A DNA stretch of 10,875 nucleotides, taken from Cohaesibacteraceae bacterium. Lineage in GTDB: Bacteria > Pseudomonadota > Alphaproteobacteria > Rhizobiales > Cohaesibacteraceae. Positions within the stretch are counted from its first letter, which is position 1; every line of letters begins with the position of its first letter. The translations under genes were made by a program, and so were the position numbers. Of this stretch, positions 1 through 7,326 are shown in pieces. The notes under the pieces are model-generated. The model was given only the letters and a program-made list of their open reading frames with translations, had not been told where the DNA came from and did no database searches. The stretch is from positions 1,221 to 12,095 of the forward strand of contig JAESRR010000024.1 in assembly GCA_016764535.1 (NCBI GenBank), read 5' to 3'.

Positions 1-587
1 AGCGCAGAAAACGCTTCATCCATCAACAATATCTCAACGTCGGTCGCCAGTGCTCTTGCCAGCCCGACGCGTTGTTGCTGGCCTCCTGAAAGCTGATAGG
101 GATACATGTTTTCGTATCCGGAAAGACCGACGGTTTCTACCCAGTTTGCAGCGCGTTCAAGACGCATTTTTTTTGGTATTTTTTGTACGCTCAATCCATA
201 GGCCACATTTTCCAGCACCGTTTTGTGCGGAAACAAGCCAAACTTCTGAAACACCATCGACATTTTATTGCGTCGGAATTCTTCCAGGTCCCGTTGGCGT
301 AGTGACATAATATCAACACCGTCAATAACAATGCTGCCTTCGGTCGGATCAATGAGACGATTAAAATGCCTGATCAATGTTGATTTACCCGATCCGGACA
401 GGCCCATGATGACCGAAATTTCGCCGCGCTTTATAGACAGATTAATGTTGCGCAATCCCAATGTATGGGAAGTCGTCTCGAGAATTTCCTGTTTGGAACA
501 CCCCTGATGGACAAGCGACATGTGACGTGTTGCCTGCGGCCCGAATAATTTGAACAGACCATTAATTTCGACAATTACATCATCCAT
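1..587 (-). CDS. ProV-type ABC transporter ATPase, 3' end cut by window
   Basis: Cytoplasmic ATP-hydrolysing subunit that powers import of a quaternary ammonium compound through the permease encoded just upstream. I read 195 codons from the ATG at 587. Visible motifs are Walker A GLSGSGKST (residues 62-70), the Q-loop glutamine Q114 in VFQKFGLFPH, the signature LSGGQ (166-170) and Walker B ILLMDE (186-191) followed by AFSA, where the window ends. The N-terminal extension with the QGCSKQEIL segment before the first strand is typical of ProV/OpuAA rather than generic ABC ATPases. The C-terminal part, where ProV proteins carry CBS domains that sense ionic strength, is outside the window, so osmotic gating cannot be judged. 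The start overlaps the last 8 bases of the permease gene (ATGGATGA arrangement), which suggests translational coupling. Family assignment is secure; the substrate is not. Confidence 0.93.
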   Translation of the reverse strand, partial: MDDVIVEINGLFKLFGPQATRHMSLVHQGCSKQEILETTSHTLGLRNINLSIKRGEISVIMGLSGSGKSTLIRHFNRLIDPTEGSIVIDGVDIMSLRQRDLEEFRRNKMSMVFQKFGLFPHKTVLENVAYGLSVQKIPKKMRLERAANWVETVGLSGYENMYPYQLSGGQQQRVGLARALATDVEILLMDEAFSA

Positions 588-1479
588 GTAGTGAACTTTC
601 CAGGTACTTCTGCGAGCGTTTGGCGTAGGCTTGTGAGACCCTGTCAAAGATTATCGCGAGAGCAACAATTGCAAGGCCATTAAACAGGCCAAGCGTAAAA
701 TACTGATTGGTTATTGATTTTAGCACAGGTTGCCCTAATCCTTTAACTCCGATCATTGAAGCAATAACAACCATTGCCAGCGCCATCATAATGGTCTGAT
801 TTATGCCAGCCATAATTGTAGGCATTGCGAGAGGCATCTGTACGCTGGTTAATCGTTGCCACCGGGTTGTGCCAAATGCGGTTGAAGCTTCCAGAACATC
901 CTTGTCGACCATTCTGATTCCCAGATTGGTCAAGCGAATGACGGGTGGAATAGCGTAAATTACGACGGCGATCAGTCCAGGGATCTTGCCTATTCCAAGC
1001 AGCATCACAACCGGGATCAAATACACAAATGCGGGCATAGTCTGCATCACATCCAGTATTGGGATAACTACCGATTGAAATCTGTTTGATCTGGCCATCA
1101 GAATGCCGATGGGGACGCCCATGAATATAGATATAAATGTGCAGATTGTTATAATCGCCATGGTCCGCATGGTATTGTCCCACATACCAAATAGACCAAT
1201 GAGAACAAGCGAGATGATTACCCCTGAACAAAGTTTCCACGAGCGGGTACTAAGGGCAGTGATCATCACAATGATTGCAATCATCAGCCACCAGGGCGTT
1301 GCGAGCAGAAGTTTTTCAAACCAGATCATGAGCCGAAGCAAAGGATCAAACCCCGCTTCGATGGCGTCGCCATAAGTTCGGGAAAAATCCCGATACCCGG
1401 CATCCAGGGTTTTTCGAATTGCCACCTGTGTCGCTCGGGCCAGCTGCGGGAATTCGGTAAACCAGTCAGGAGTTGCCAT
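580..1479 (-). CDS. ProW-type ABC transporter permease (quaternary ammonium importer)
   Basis: Inner-membrane channel subunit of the importer, 299 residues from the chosen start. It has several hydrophobic segments (for example WWLMIAIIVMI, the stretch after RTMAIITI, LIPVVMLLG and MMALAMVVIASMIG). It also has the cytoplasmic EAA loop that docks on the ATPase (EASTAFG through LAMPTIMAGI, about residues 197-225). The reading frame stays open to an ATG at 1530, which would add 17 residues. I prefer the ATG at 1479. It gives MATPDWFTEFP, the usual opening of such permeases, and has a GGA ribosome-site core about 7 bases upstream. The 1530 ATG has no visible ribosome site and lies inside the arm of a strong hairpin. 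The gene lies downstream of the binding-protein gene and overlaps the ATPase gene. Membrane topology was judged by eye. Confidence 0.92.
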   Translation of the reverse strand: MATPDWFTEFPQLARATQVAIRKTLDAGYRDFSRTYGDAIEAGFDPLLRLMIWFEKLLLATPWWLMIAIIVMITALSTRSWKLCSGVIISLVLIGLFGMWDNTMRTMAIITICTFISIFMGVPIGILMARSNRFQSVVIPILDVMQTMPAFVYLIPVVMLLGIGKIPGLIAVVIYAIPPVIRLTNLGIRMVDKDVLEASTAFGTTRWQRLTSVQMPLAMPTIMAGINQTIMMALAMVVIASMIGVKGLGQPVLKSITNQYFTLGLFNGLAIVALAIIFDRVSQAYAKRSQKYLESSLHG

Positions 1480-1501
1480 AATATGTTCCGTTATTTCAAT
1501 A

Positions 1502-1533
1502 GTTATGCCCGAAACCGTGGCTCCGGGCATAAC
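1502..1533 (-). repeat. Intra-operon hairpin between binding-protein and permease genes
   Basis: GTTATGCCCG (1502-1511) and CGGGCATAAC (1524-1533) form a perfect 10-bp inverted repeat. Weaker G-T, A-T and C-G pairs can continue into the 12-base loop. No T-run follows on the minus strand, so this is not a classical intrinsic terminator. In ABC import operons, a stem-loop after the binding-protein gene often protects the upstream mRNA from 3' exonucleases or partly stops transcription, which gives more binding protein than permease. That role is inferred here. Confidence 0.7.
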
Positions 1534-1542
1534 AATATTAGT

Positions 1543-2544
1543 CTACATTGCTGCCAGTGCAGCCTTGATTTTGGTTGCTGCATCGGCAGAAACCCAGTTC
1601 GACCAGCTTGCTTCACCGGTTTTCATGAAATGTTCCATGGCTACGCCGCCATCCGCCTGATTTTCTTCCATCCAGGCAAGTAGCACGTTCATTTCAGAAT
1701 TTTTAAACGAACGCTTTTTGATGTAATCATTTGCTTCAGGAGCACGTTGCGTAAAGCCTGCAGTGGTTACAGTTTGCACAAGGGCAGGCGGATACATGGT
1801 AGCCTGAGGGTTTTCGCAACCTTCCTGGGTAATGCATTTTTCGTAATGCTCTACATTTACGCCGCTACCAAAATCAACTTTCACCATTTCATACTTGCCC
1901 AGAACAGCAGTAGGTGCCCAGTAATAGCCGAACCATCCCTGACCGCGCTCATAGGCTTTTGCAATTGAACCGGAAAGGCCAGCTCCGGAGCCCGGGTCGA
2001 CCAGATCAAATCCGGCATCAGCCAGGTTCATTGCATTGAATAAATTTTGTGCAGAAATTTGACAATTCCAGCCTGATGGACATCCAAAGAACGCACCCAA
2101 AGCCGGGTCTTCAGGATGTTTGAAAAGTTTTGCGTTTTTCTTTATGCCTTCAATTGTGGCGAGTTCCGGGTTTTTATCAACCATGTATTTCGGGACCCAA
2201 AATCCTTCTTCACCACCATCCGACAGGGATTTTCCTGCAACGGAAAGTCTGCCTTCCTCGACGCCTTTTTTCAGTGCATCTCTCAGAGAATTGGACCATA
2301 ATTCGGGAGCAATATCCGGCTCGCCTTTTTCAATCATGGACGTTCCGGTTGGCATTGTATCTCCAGGTACCAGCTCGGCGTCACATCCATATCCATTTGT
2401 TAAAATGAACTGGTCAATGTGAGCGAGCAGTGTGGCTGAGCTCCAGTTCATGTCGGCTATCGTGACTTTGCCACATTTTTCTGACGCACTTGCAAGCGTC
2501 GCAGAGGCAGCCAAAACAAGCCCTGCCAGTATTACACGTTTCAT
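1543..2544 (-). CDS. ProX-like periplasmic glycine betaine/choline-type binding protein
   Basis: Exported solute receptor of the importer, 333 residues. Residues 1-20 are a Sec signal peptide (MKR, hydrophobic core, cleavage after ASA), so the mature protein starts near SEKCGK. The body fits the OpuAC/ProX fold: MNW (W34), PELW (W83), C155-PSGWN-C161 containing W159, and GWFGYYWAP (W204, W209). In E. coli ProX, as I recall it, Trp65, Trp140 and Trp188 form the cation-binding box and Cys136-Cys142 brackets Trp140. Spacing here matches well (W83, W159, W204 or W209; C155/C161). Six cysteines (24, 54, 155, 161, 237, 243) could make up to three disulfides. The start has a strong AAGGGAG ribosome site (2551-2557), 6 bases from the ATG. 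It is the first gene of the operon. Glycine betaine, choline and TMAO receptors share this fold, so the exact ligand is open. Confidence 0.92.
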   Translation of the reverse strand: MKRVILAGLVLAASATLASASEKCGKVTIADMNWSSATLLAHIDQFILTNGYGCDAELVPGDTMPTGTSMIEKGEPDIAPELWSNSLRDALKKGVEEGRLSVAGKSLSDGGEEGFWVPKYMVDKNPELATIEGIKKNAKLFKHPEDPALGAFFGCPSGWNCQISAQNLFNAMNLADAGFDLVDPGSGAGLSGSIAKAYERGQGWFGYYWAPTAVLGKYEMVKVDFGSGVNVEHYEKCITQEGCENPQATMYPPALVQTVTTAGFTQRAPEANDYIKKRSFKNSEMNVLLAWMEENQADGGVAMEHFMKTGEASWSNWVSADAATKIKAALAAM

Positions 2545-2550
2545 AACGTT

Positions 2551-2557
2551 CTCCCTT
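2551..2557 (-). promoter_or_regulatory. Strong ribosome binding site of the binding-protein gene
   Basis: AAGGGAG on the minus strand, 6 bases before the ATG at 2544. This is a near-ideal Shine-Dalgarno site, stronger than those of the downstream transporter genes, and fits the high expression expected of a binding protein. Confidence 0.7.
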
Positions 2558-2670
2558 TGCCATATGGCTTTAGATACAATTTAACTCTGTGGAATTTAAT
2601 CGGGGAGCCAGGAGACTTTCATATTGAATCATCGAGGATCTTTTCCTGATTTTCTCAACCCGTTTATCGA

Positions 2671-2700
2671 ATATTAACAAATCAAAACCGGTAGCGTCAA
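2671..2700 (-). promoter_or_regulatory. Candidate promoter of the ABC transporter operon
   Basis: On the minus strand, TTGACG (2695-2700) and TAATAT (2671-2676) are separated by 18 bases and resemble -35 and -10 boxes. Transcription would start near 2664, leaving a leader of about 120 bases before the ATG at 2544. An ACCGGT hexamer sits between the two boxes. The prediction is by eye; the -10 box matches the consensus at only four of six positions. Confidence 0.4.
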
Positions 2701-2741
2701 TATTAAAATGCCTTTTTACAGATGATATATGAATACCGGTT
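2686..2741. repeat. Paired ACCGGT sites (8-bp inverted repeat), possible operator
   Basis: AACCGGTA (2686-2693) and TACCGGTT (2734-2741) are exact inverted copies whose starts lie 48 bases apart. Each is centred on the palindrome ACCGGT. One lies inside the candidate promoter spacer and the other upstream of the -35 box, a layout suited to a repressor that bridges two sites. An 8-bp repeat alone can occur by chance in a region this size; position is what makes it notable. Confidence 0.35.
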
Positions 2742-3069
2742 CAAATAAATATTAATTGAAAATAACTGATAGTATATTTGTGGAACTATTCAAATAGATT
2801 TGGTTATTGTTATTAATGCTATAGTTTTCAAAATTAGATGAAGATATCAGGCAAGTGTTATTTGACTCTGTATTTACCAGTGATTGAATTTGAGATTGTG
2901 TTATTTGCATTGGCTGACACAAAAATCCACCGGATGATCTTGAATTAGACAAAATGAGGAGTTAGATCCGGTAAGAAGAGCAGAAGGCGAAATGGCATAT
3001 CAACAATTTCGACATAACAGTAATATTGCCATCGCAACAATTTTAACTTAAGTCTGAAGCGTGTTTTAG
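2701..3069. other. AT-rich intergenic region without a convincing gene
   Basis: Together with 2545-2700 this forms a 525-base gap between the transporter operon and the lipoprotein gene. The DNA is visibly richer in A and T than the flanking genes. A minus-strand open frame (2752-2952) would start with TTG, has no ribosome site and encodes a low-complexity Ser/Asn-rich product, so I do not call it. The best small open frame is the 19-codon one at 2992-3051. I see no tRNA-like structure and no clear terminator. Promoter elements for 3070 could be here but none stands out. Confidence 0.5.
2992..3051 (+). CDS. Possible 19-residue small ORF
   Basis: ATG at 2992 is preceded by AGAAGG (2982-2987) with a 4-base gap, a better ribosome site than that of the lipoprotein gene downstream. 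It encodes MAYQQFRHNSNIAIATILT and stops at TAA 3049-3051, 18 bases before the ATG at 3070. It could be a leader peptide or simply chance. It has no recognisable domain. The ribosome site is the only evidence. Confidence 0.2.
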   Translation: MAYQQFRHNSNIAIATILT

Positions 3070-3600
3070 ATGTATTTGCTGGACTGTGTGGGCCATCCAT
3101 TGAAATCAATTGGACAAAACGGTTTAACCGGGATTGTTGTGCTCGTTCTCTCCGGGTGCGCAGGCGGCGTTGTCAATCCTGATCTGGCTACGATCCAGGT
3201 GGTGCCGGCACCGTTACCGGCAATTCAATCCATACCTCTTTCTGCAGAGGCAATAGCCCTTCAATCCGGGGCCGGCAGACCTGTTGATTTGCAAAATACT
3301 TCGCAGGTTTCACAGGGTTTCGCGGCAGCCGGCAATCTGCCGACCAGTGCCTTGGGTTCGAGTGTTTCGCAATCTCTTCCTCGCAAACAATCAACGGTGA
3401 AGAAATCCGACAAAAGTGTTTCAACGTCATCCGGTGGTTTTGTGGAATCAATCAGGGTTCTAAATGCGCCGCTGCCGGAAGGCGATTTTCCCAATGTTTT
3501 TGCCGCTGCTGAACCAGCAGGCATATTATTGACCGCTGAAGAACGAGCGATGAGGGAAGCGCAGCTCAGGAAACTTGTCGAAGCGCTGCGTGGCAAATAA
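3070..3600 (+). CDS. Small lipoprotein of unknown function
   Basis: I do not recognise this family. Of 176 residues, the N-terminus holds a short hydrophobic stretch ending in the lipobox LSGC (C30), followed by Ala-Gly-Gly. Alanine at +2 points to the outer membrane under the usual Lol rule. The mature part is low in predicted structure, with a Ser/Gln/Lys-rich linker near residues 95-121. An APLP motif occurs twice (47-50 and 133-136). The end is charged and probably helical (from TAEERAMRE to LRKLVEALRGK). The ATG at 3070 lacks a good ribosome site. The TTG at 3100 would give MKSIGQNGLTGIVVLVLSGC, a textbook 20-residue lipoprotein signal, so the true start may be there. The gene is alone between the transporter operon and the aminotransferase. 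The lipoprotein call is fairly firm; no function can be assigned. Confidence 0.72.
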   Translation: MYLLDCVGHPLKSIGQNGLTGIVVLVLSGCAGGVVNPDLATIQVVPAPLPAIQSIPLSAEAIALQSGAGRPVDLQNTSQVSQGFAAAGNLPTSALGSSVSQSLPRKQSTVKKSDKSVSTSSGGFVESIRVLNAPLPEGDFPNVFAAAEPAGILLTAEERAMREAQLRKLVEALRGK

Positions 3601-3642
3601 CTGATCGATCCGTTTGTCGGTTCTCGATTAATTCGGGATCAG
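3601..3642 (+). terminator. Weak hairpin after the lipoprotein gene
   Basis: CTGATC (3601-3606) pairs with GATCAG (3637-3642), and after a 3-base bulge CCG (3610-3612) pairs with CGG (3634-3636). It starts directly after the TAA stop. No T-run follows, so it may be a weak terminator, an mRNA-end structure or chance. Confidence 0.25.
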
Positions 3643-3738
3643 GGTATCATCAACATGAATGGTATCCGTAAGTACTGGCAATTAAATTAGTTGGAATATC
3701 AGGTCTACAGGACCAAATAATTCAAAATGGAATTTTCA

Positions 3739-4920
3739 ATGGACGAATTTCACAAAATCAAACGATTGCCAACTTACGTATTTGAACAGGTCAACAAACT
3801 GAAGGCACAGGCCCGGGCAAAAGGAGCTGATATTATTGATCTGGGTATGGGAAATCCGGATCTGCCGACACCACAGCACATTGTAGACAAGCTGATCGAG
3901 ACTGTTCAGAATCCCAAAACCCATCGTTATTCGGCATCGCGAGGTATCCCGGGATTGCGTAAGGCGCAGGCAAATTATTATGAGCGCCGGTTTGATGTGA
4001 AACTGGACCCGGAAACCGAAATAGTTGCAACTCTTGGGTCCAAAGAGGGGTTCGCCAATATGGCCCAGGCGATAACGAGCCCGGGTGATGTTATTCTGGT
4101 ACCAAATCCCACATATCCAATTCACGCATTTGGATTCATCATTTCCGGTGGTGTTTTGAGATCCATCCCTGCAAAGCCCGATGCAGAGTTCTTCCACGCA
4201 GTTGAGCGGGCCGTCAGGCATTCGATCCCCAAACCGTTGGCGATCGTCCTGAATTATCCTTCAAATCCGACAGCGTATGTGGCTGATCTTGATTTTTATC
4301 GTGATGTTGTCGCCTTCGCCAAAAAGCACGACATATTTATTTTGTCCGATCTCGCATACTCTGAAATCTATTTTGATGGAAACAGGCCCCCGTCTATTCT
4401 GGAAGTGCCAGGAGCGAAGGAAATTGCAGTTGAGTTCACGTCACTGTCCAAAACCTATTCGATGCCAGGTTGGAGAATGGGATTTGCAGTGGGTAACGAA
4501 CGTTTGATTTCAGCGTTGAGACGGGTCAAATCATATCTTGATTACGGTGCATTTACGCCAATACAGGTTGCTGCCGCTGCGGCGCTGAATGGTCCGGACG
4601 ACTGTATTTTGGAAGCGCGACTGACTTATCAGACACGGCGGGATGTGATGGTTGAGGCTTTTTCCAATGCGGGTTGGGAAATTCCGTCTCCTGCAGCAAC
4701 AATGTTCGCATGGGCACCGCTTCCCGAAAGGTACAAACATTTGGGATCGCTGGAGTTTTCAAAACTATTGATCGAAAAGGCCGACGTGGCGGTCGCCCCT
4801 GGTGTGGGATTTGGTGAGTATGGTGATGATTATGTGCGTCTTGCAGTTGTTGAAAATGAGCAAAGAATACGGCAGGCAGCAAGAAACATCAGAAGGTTCC
4901 TTGCAAGTGATCAAAAATAA
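3739..4920 (+). CDS. alaC: AlaC-family PLP aminotransferase
   Basis: Class I/II aminotransferase that moves an amino group to a 2-oxo acid using pyridoxal phosphate. The whole protein closely tracks E. coli AlaC (YfdZ, glutamate-pyruvate transaminase), including the opening IKRLPxYVF and the segments GMGNPD and SRGIPGLR. Numbered from the ATG at 3727, key residues are N180 in YPSNPT, D208 and Y211 in SDLAYSEIY, the Schiff-base lysine K242 in SLSKTYSMPGWR, and R371, expected to bind the substrate carboxylate. Two starts exist: 3727 (MEFSMDEF) and 3739 (MDEFHKIKRLP). I choose 3739 because homologues usually open this way and a GGA lies about 7 bases upstream. Relatives are often named LL-diaminopimelate aminotransferase by similarity, so alanine, methionine-related or diaminopimelate chemistry all remain possible. 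It is followed 43 bases later by hom, which suggests an amino-acid biosynthesis role. Confidence 0.9.
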   Translation: MDEFHKIKRLPTYVFEQVNKLKAQARAKGADIIDLGMGNPDLPTPQHIVDKLIETVQNPKTHRYSASRGIPGLRKAQANYYERRFDVKLDPETEIVATLGSKEGFANMAQAITSPGDVILVPNPTYPIHAFGFIISGGVLRSIPAKPDAEFFHAVERAVRHSIPKPLAIVLNYPSNPTAYVADLDFYRDVVAFAKKHDIFILSDLAYSEIYFDGNRPPSILEVPGAKEIAVEFTSLSKTYSMPGWRMGFAVGNERLISALRRVKSYLDYGAFTPIQVAAAAALNGPDDCILEARLTYQTRRDVMVEAFSNAGWEIPSPAATMFAWAPLPERYKHLGSLEFSKLLIEKADVAVAPGVGFGEYGDDYVRLAVVENEQRIRQAARNIRRFLASDQK

Positions 4921-4963
4921 GGGCAGAAACGCGGCATCATTTGCACCACTCTATGAAGGTTAA

Positions 4964-6292
4964 GTGTCCTTTATGAAAAAGCCGCTGAAACTGGGTATTG
5001 CCGGTCTGGGAACTGTAGGGTCTTCAACCGCACGGATTGTGACTTCGCAGGCCGAAGAACTGACCCTGCGCGCCGGTCGCCCGATGCAATTGACAGCGGT
5101 GTGCACCAGATCGCGAACAAGCAACAAGGATCGCGGCATTGATCTGTCCGGATACACCTGGTTTGATGATCCTGTGGCATTGGCAACTTCAGATGAAATT
5201 GACGTCTTTGTTGAATTGATCGGTGGGGACGGTGGTCCTGCATATGCCTCGGTTCTGGCCGCATTGAAGGCCGGAAAACACGTAGTTACAGCAAACAAGG
5301 CGTTGATTGCTGCCCATGGCAACGAACTGGCACTGGCAGCAGAAGCAGCAGGGGTATCGCTGGTATTTGAGGCGGCAGTTGCCGGCGGCATACCAATAAT
5401 CAAGGCTCTGCGGGAAGGAATGGCAGGTAATTCTGTAAGTCGGGTCTATGGCATTATGAATGGCACCTGTAATTACATTCTGACTCGCATGGAAAATGAA
5501 GGTCTTGATTTTGAAACCTGTCTGAAACAGGCACAGGAACTGGGCTATGCCGAAGCTGATCCTGCGTTTGACATCGAGGGAAATGATACTGCCCATAAAC
5601 TGGCTATTTTGACCAGTCTGGCATTCGGAACCCGGATCGAATCATCCTCGATCTATATGGAAGGCATCACTTCGATTACATCTGCCGACATTGATGCCGC
5701 AGATGAGTTGGGATATCGCATCAAATTGCTCGGCGTTTCGGTAAAAACAGATACCGGAATTGAACAGCGGGTGCATCCAACGATGGTACCCAAGGATGCG
5801 AACATTGCACAAATCTCGGGTGTGACCAACGCAGTTGTGATTGATGGAGATGCGGTTGGGTCAATTATGCTTTCGGGTCCGGGGGCCGGGGGCGATGCCA
5901 CCGCTTCTGCAGTTGTCGCCGACATTGTTGATATAGCGCGTGATCTTTCCCTGCCGGTATTTGGTCGTCCAGCTGCAACGCTGGCCCCTTATGTCCGGTC
6001 AAAAATGCGCACCCATGCCGGTGGATATTACATCCGTCTTTCCGTTCTGGATCGTCCTGGAGCATTTGCCGCGATTGCCAAACGTATGGGAGATGAAGGC
6101 ATATCTCTGGAGAGTATCGTACAAAAAAGACGCGTTGGTTCTGATGCTGAATCCGGGAACGAGCCGGGACCCGCTACTGTCATGTTAATTACCCATGAAA
6201 CAACAGAAAAAGCTATTCGGGCTGCACTGGATGCGATTAACGCTGACGGACATATTGCAGCACAACCTCAAATGATACGTATCGAACGCTAG
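4964..6292 (+). CDS. hom: Homoserine dehydrogenase
   Basis: NAD(P)H-dependent reduction of aspartate semialdehyde to homoserine, the branch point to threonine and methionine, in the cytoplasm. It has 442 residues, the usual length of the monofunctional enzyme with an ACT tail. The Rossmann nucleotide loop is GLGTVGS (14-20). TANKA carries the conserved lysine K112. The family signature runs from GYAEADPAFDIEGND to HK at 211-212. GPGAGGDAT (305-313) is also conserved. The C-terminal ACT domain (about 355-435) suggests feedback control by threonine, an inference from the family. The start is a GTG at 4964 with GAAGG four bases upstream; the ATG at 4973 would leave a 13-base gap, too long. It sits between the aminotransferase and glpX, all on one strand with short gaps, so cotranscription is likely. 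Confidence 0.96.
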   Translation: MSFMKKPLKLGIAGLGTVGSSTARIVTSQAEELTLRAGRPMQLTAVCTRSRTSNKDRGIDLSGYTWFDDPVALATSDEIDVFVELIGGDGGPAYASVLAALKAGKHVVTANKALIAAHGNELALAAEAAGVSLVFEAAVAGGIPIIKALREGMAGNSVSRVYGIMNGTCNYILTRMENEGLDFETCLKQAQELGYAEADPAFDIEGNDTAHKLAILTSLAFGTRIESSSIYMEGITSITSADIDAADELGYRIKLLGVSVKTDTGIEQRVHPTMVPKDANIAQISGVTNAVVIDGDAVGSIMLSGPGAGGDATASAVVADIVDIARDLSLPVFGRPAATLAPYVRSKMRTHAGGYYIRLSVLDRPGAFAAIAKRMGDEGISLESIVQKRRVGSDAESGNEPGPATVMLITHETTEKAIRAALDAINADGHIAAQPQMIRIER

Positions 6293-6316
6293 GGCAGATT
6301 TGCCAGGAGACTATCA

Positions 6317-7318
6317 ATGGCCAGGAAAAAGGCTCAGGAAAATTCGTCAGTACTTGATCGCATTCTCACGCTTGAGATTGTTCGGGTAACCGAAAGAGCT
6401 GCTGTGGCGGCTGCGCGTTTGCGCGGTCATGGCAACGAAAAGGCAGCAGATCAGGTTGCCGTGGATGCAATGCGTCGGGAATTGAACAGATTGCCGATCG
6501 ACGGAACCGTGGTGATCGGTGAAGGCGAGCGCGACGAAGCACCGATGTTATACATTGGTGAAAGAGTTGGGACCAAAGAAGGTCCAAAGGTAGATATCGC
6601 TCTTGATCCTCTTGAAGGCACCACAATTTGCGCAAAAAACCTGCCAAATTCACTTGCAGTTATTGCAATGGCTGAACATGGCAGTTTATTGAACGCGCCC
6701 GATGTATACATGGACAAAATCGCAATCGGTCCTGGTTTCCCGGAAGGGATTGTAGATCTGGATGCAACTGTCGCCGATAATATTCGTGCGGTCGCAGCCG
6801 CAAAAGATGTTCCTGTTTCATCTGTGACAGCCTGCGTGCTGGATCGTCCCCGGCATGCAAAAATCATCGAGGAAATTCGTGAGCTTGGTGCAGCCATTCG
6901 CCTGATTGGTGATGGTGATGTCGCCGGGATTATTCATACGACAGACCCCGACGAGACCGGAATTGACATTTATCTGGGTATTGGTGGTGCTCCTGAAGGT
7001 GTTTTGGCAGCCGCGGCACTTCGGTGTATTGGTGGGCAGATGCAGGGACGTCTGGTTATCAATACCAAAGAGCAACGAGATCGCGCCATCAGCATGGGCG
7101 TTACTGACCCGGACAAAAAATTTACGATGGAAGAAATGGCTAAAGGCGATGTGATCTTTGCCGCAACCGGCGTGACTGACGGCAATATGCTTTCAGGCGT
7201 TCGGTTTTCAAAAACCCTTATCAGCACAGAAACCGTTGTTATGCGATCCTCGACAGGAACTGTTCGCTGGATAAAAGCCGACCATCGGGATTTTGATAAA
7301 TTCGCGTTTGATGATTAA
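6317..7318 (+). CDS. glpX: Class II fructose-1,6-bisphosphatase
   Basis: Hydrolyses fructose 1,6-bisphosphate to fructose 6-phosphate, the committed step of gluconeogenesis; cytoplasmic and metal-dependent. The 333 residues match GlpX length (E. coli about 336). Diagnostic segments are GEGERDEAPML (68-78) and the metal-binding DPLEGTT (97-103). IGDGDVAG (197-204), GIGGAPEGV (221-229) and AATGVTDG (282-289) are also typical. The ribosome site AGGAGA (6305-6310) is 6 bases before the ATG, and the gene starts 24 bases after hom ends, so they are surely cotranscribed. Despite the name, it is not in a glycerol operon here, although glpR and glpD lie about 2.3 kb downstream. Glycerol-3-phosphate oxidised by GlpD would need this enzyme to reach hexose phosphates. 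Some GlpX proteins also accept sedoheptulose 1,7-bisphosphate, which cannot be judged from sequence. Confidence 0.97.
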   Translation: MARKKAQENSSVLDRILTLEIVRVTERAAVAAARLRGHGNEKAADQVAVDAMRRELNRLPIDGTVVIGEGERDEAPMLYIGERVGTKEGPKVDIALDPLEGTTICAKNLPNSLAVIAMAEHGSLLNAPDVYMDKIAIGPGFPEGIVDLDATVADNIRAVAAAKDVPVSSVTACVLDRPRHAKIIEEIRELGAAIRLIGDGDVAGIIHTTDPDETGIDIYLGIGGAPEGVLAAAALRCIGGQMQGRLVINTKEQRDRAISMGVTDPDKKFTMEEMAKGDVIFAATGVTDGNMLSGVRFSKTLISTETVVMRSSTGTVRWIKADHRDFDKFAFDD

Positions 7319-7326
7319 ATTTTAGA

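Noticed and set aside
743..1240. 165-codon minus-strand frame inside the permease gene
   Set aside because: Same strand, different frame; product is rich in His, Asn and Tyr with no membrane segments, whereas the main frame shows a clear permease.
2559..2568. GCCATATGGC palindrome just upstream of the binding-protein ribosome site
   Set aside because: A 10-base palindrome is expected several times by chance in a window this long, and nothing else supports an operator there.
2752..2952. 66-codon minus-strand open frame in the AT-rich gap
   Set aside because: It starts with TTG, has no ribosome site, and the product is a low-complexity Ser/Asn-rich string typical of translated AT-rich non-coding DNA.
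3261..3596. 111-codon minus-strand frame opposite the lipoprotein gene
   Set aside because: It is a shadow of the plus-strand gene, which has a lipobox; the antisense product shows no domain or signal.
3655..3690. 11-codon frame (MNGIRKYWQLN) ahead of the aminotransferase as an attenuation leader
   Set aside because: No run of regulatory codons, poor ribosome site spacing and no alternative hairpin-terminator pair downstream.
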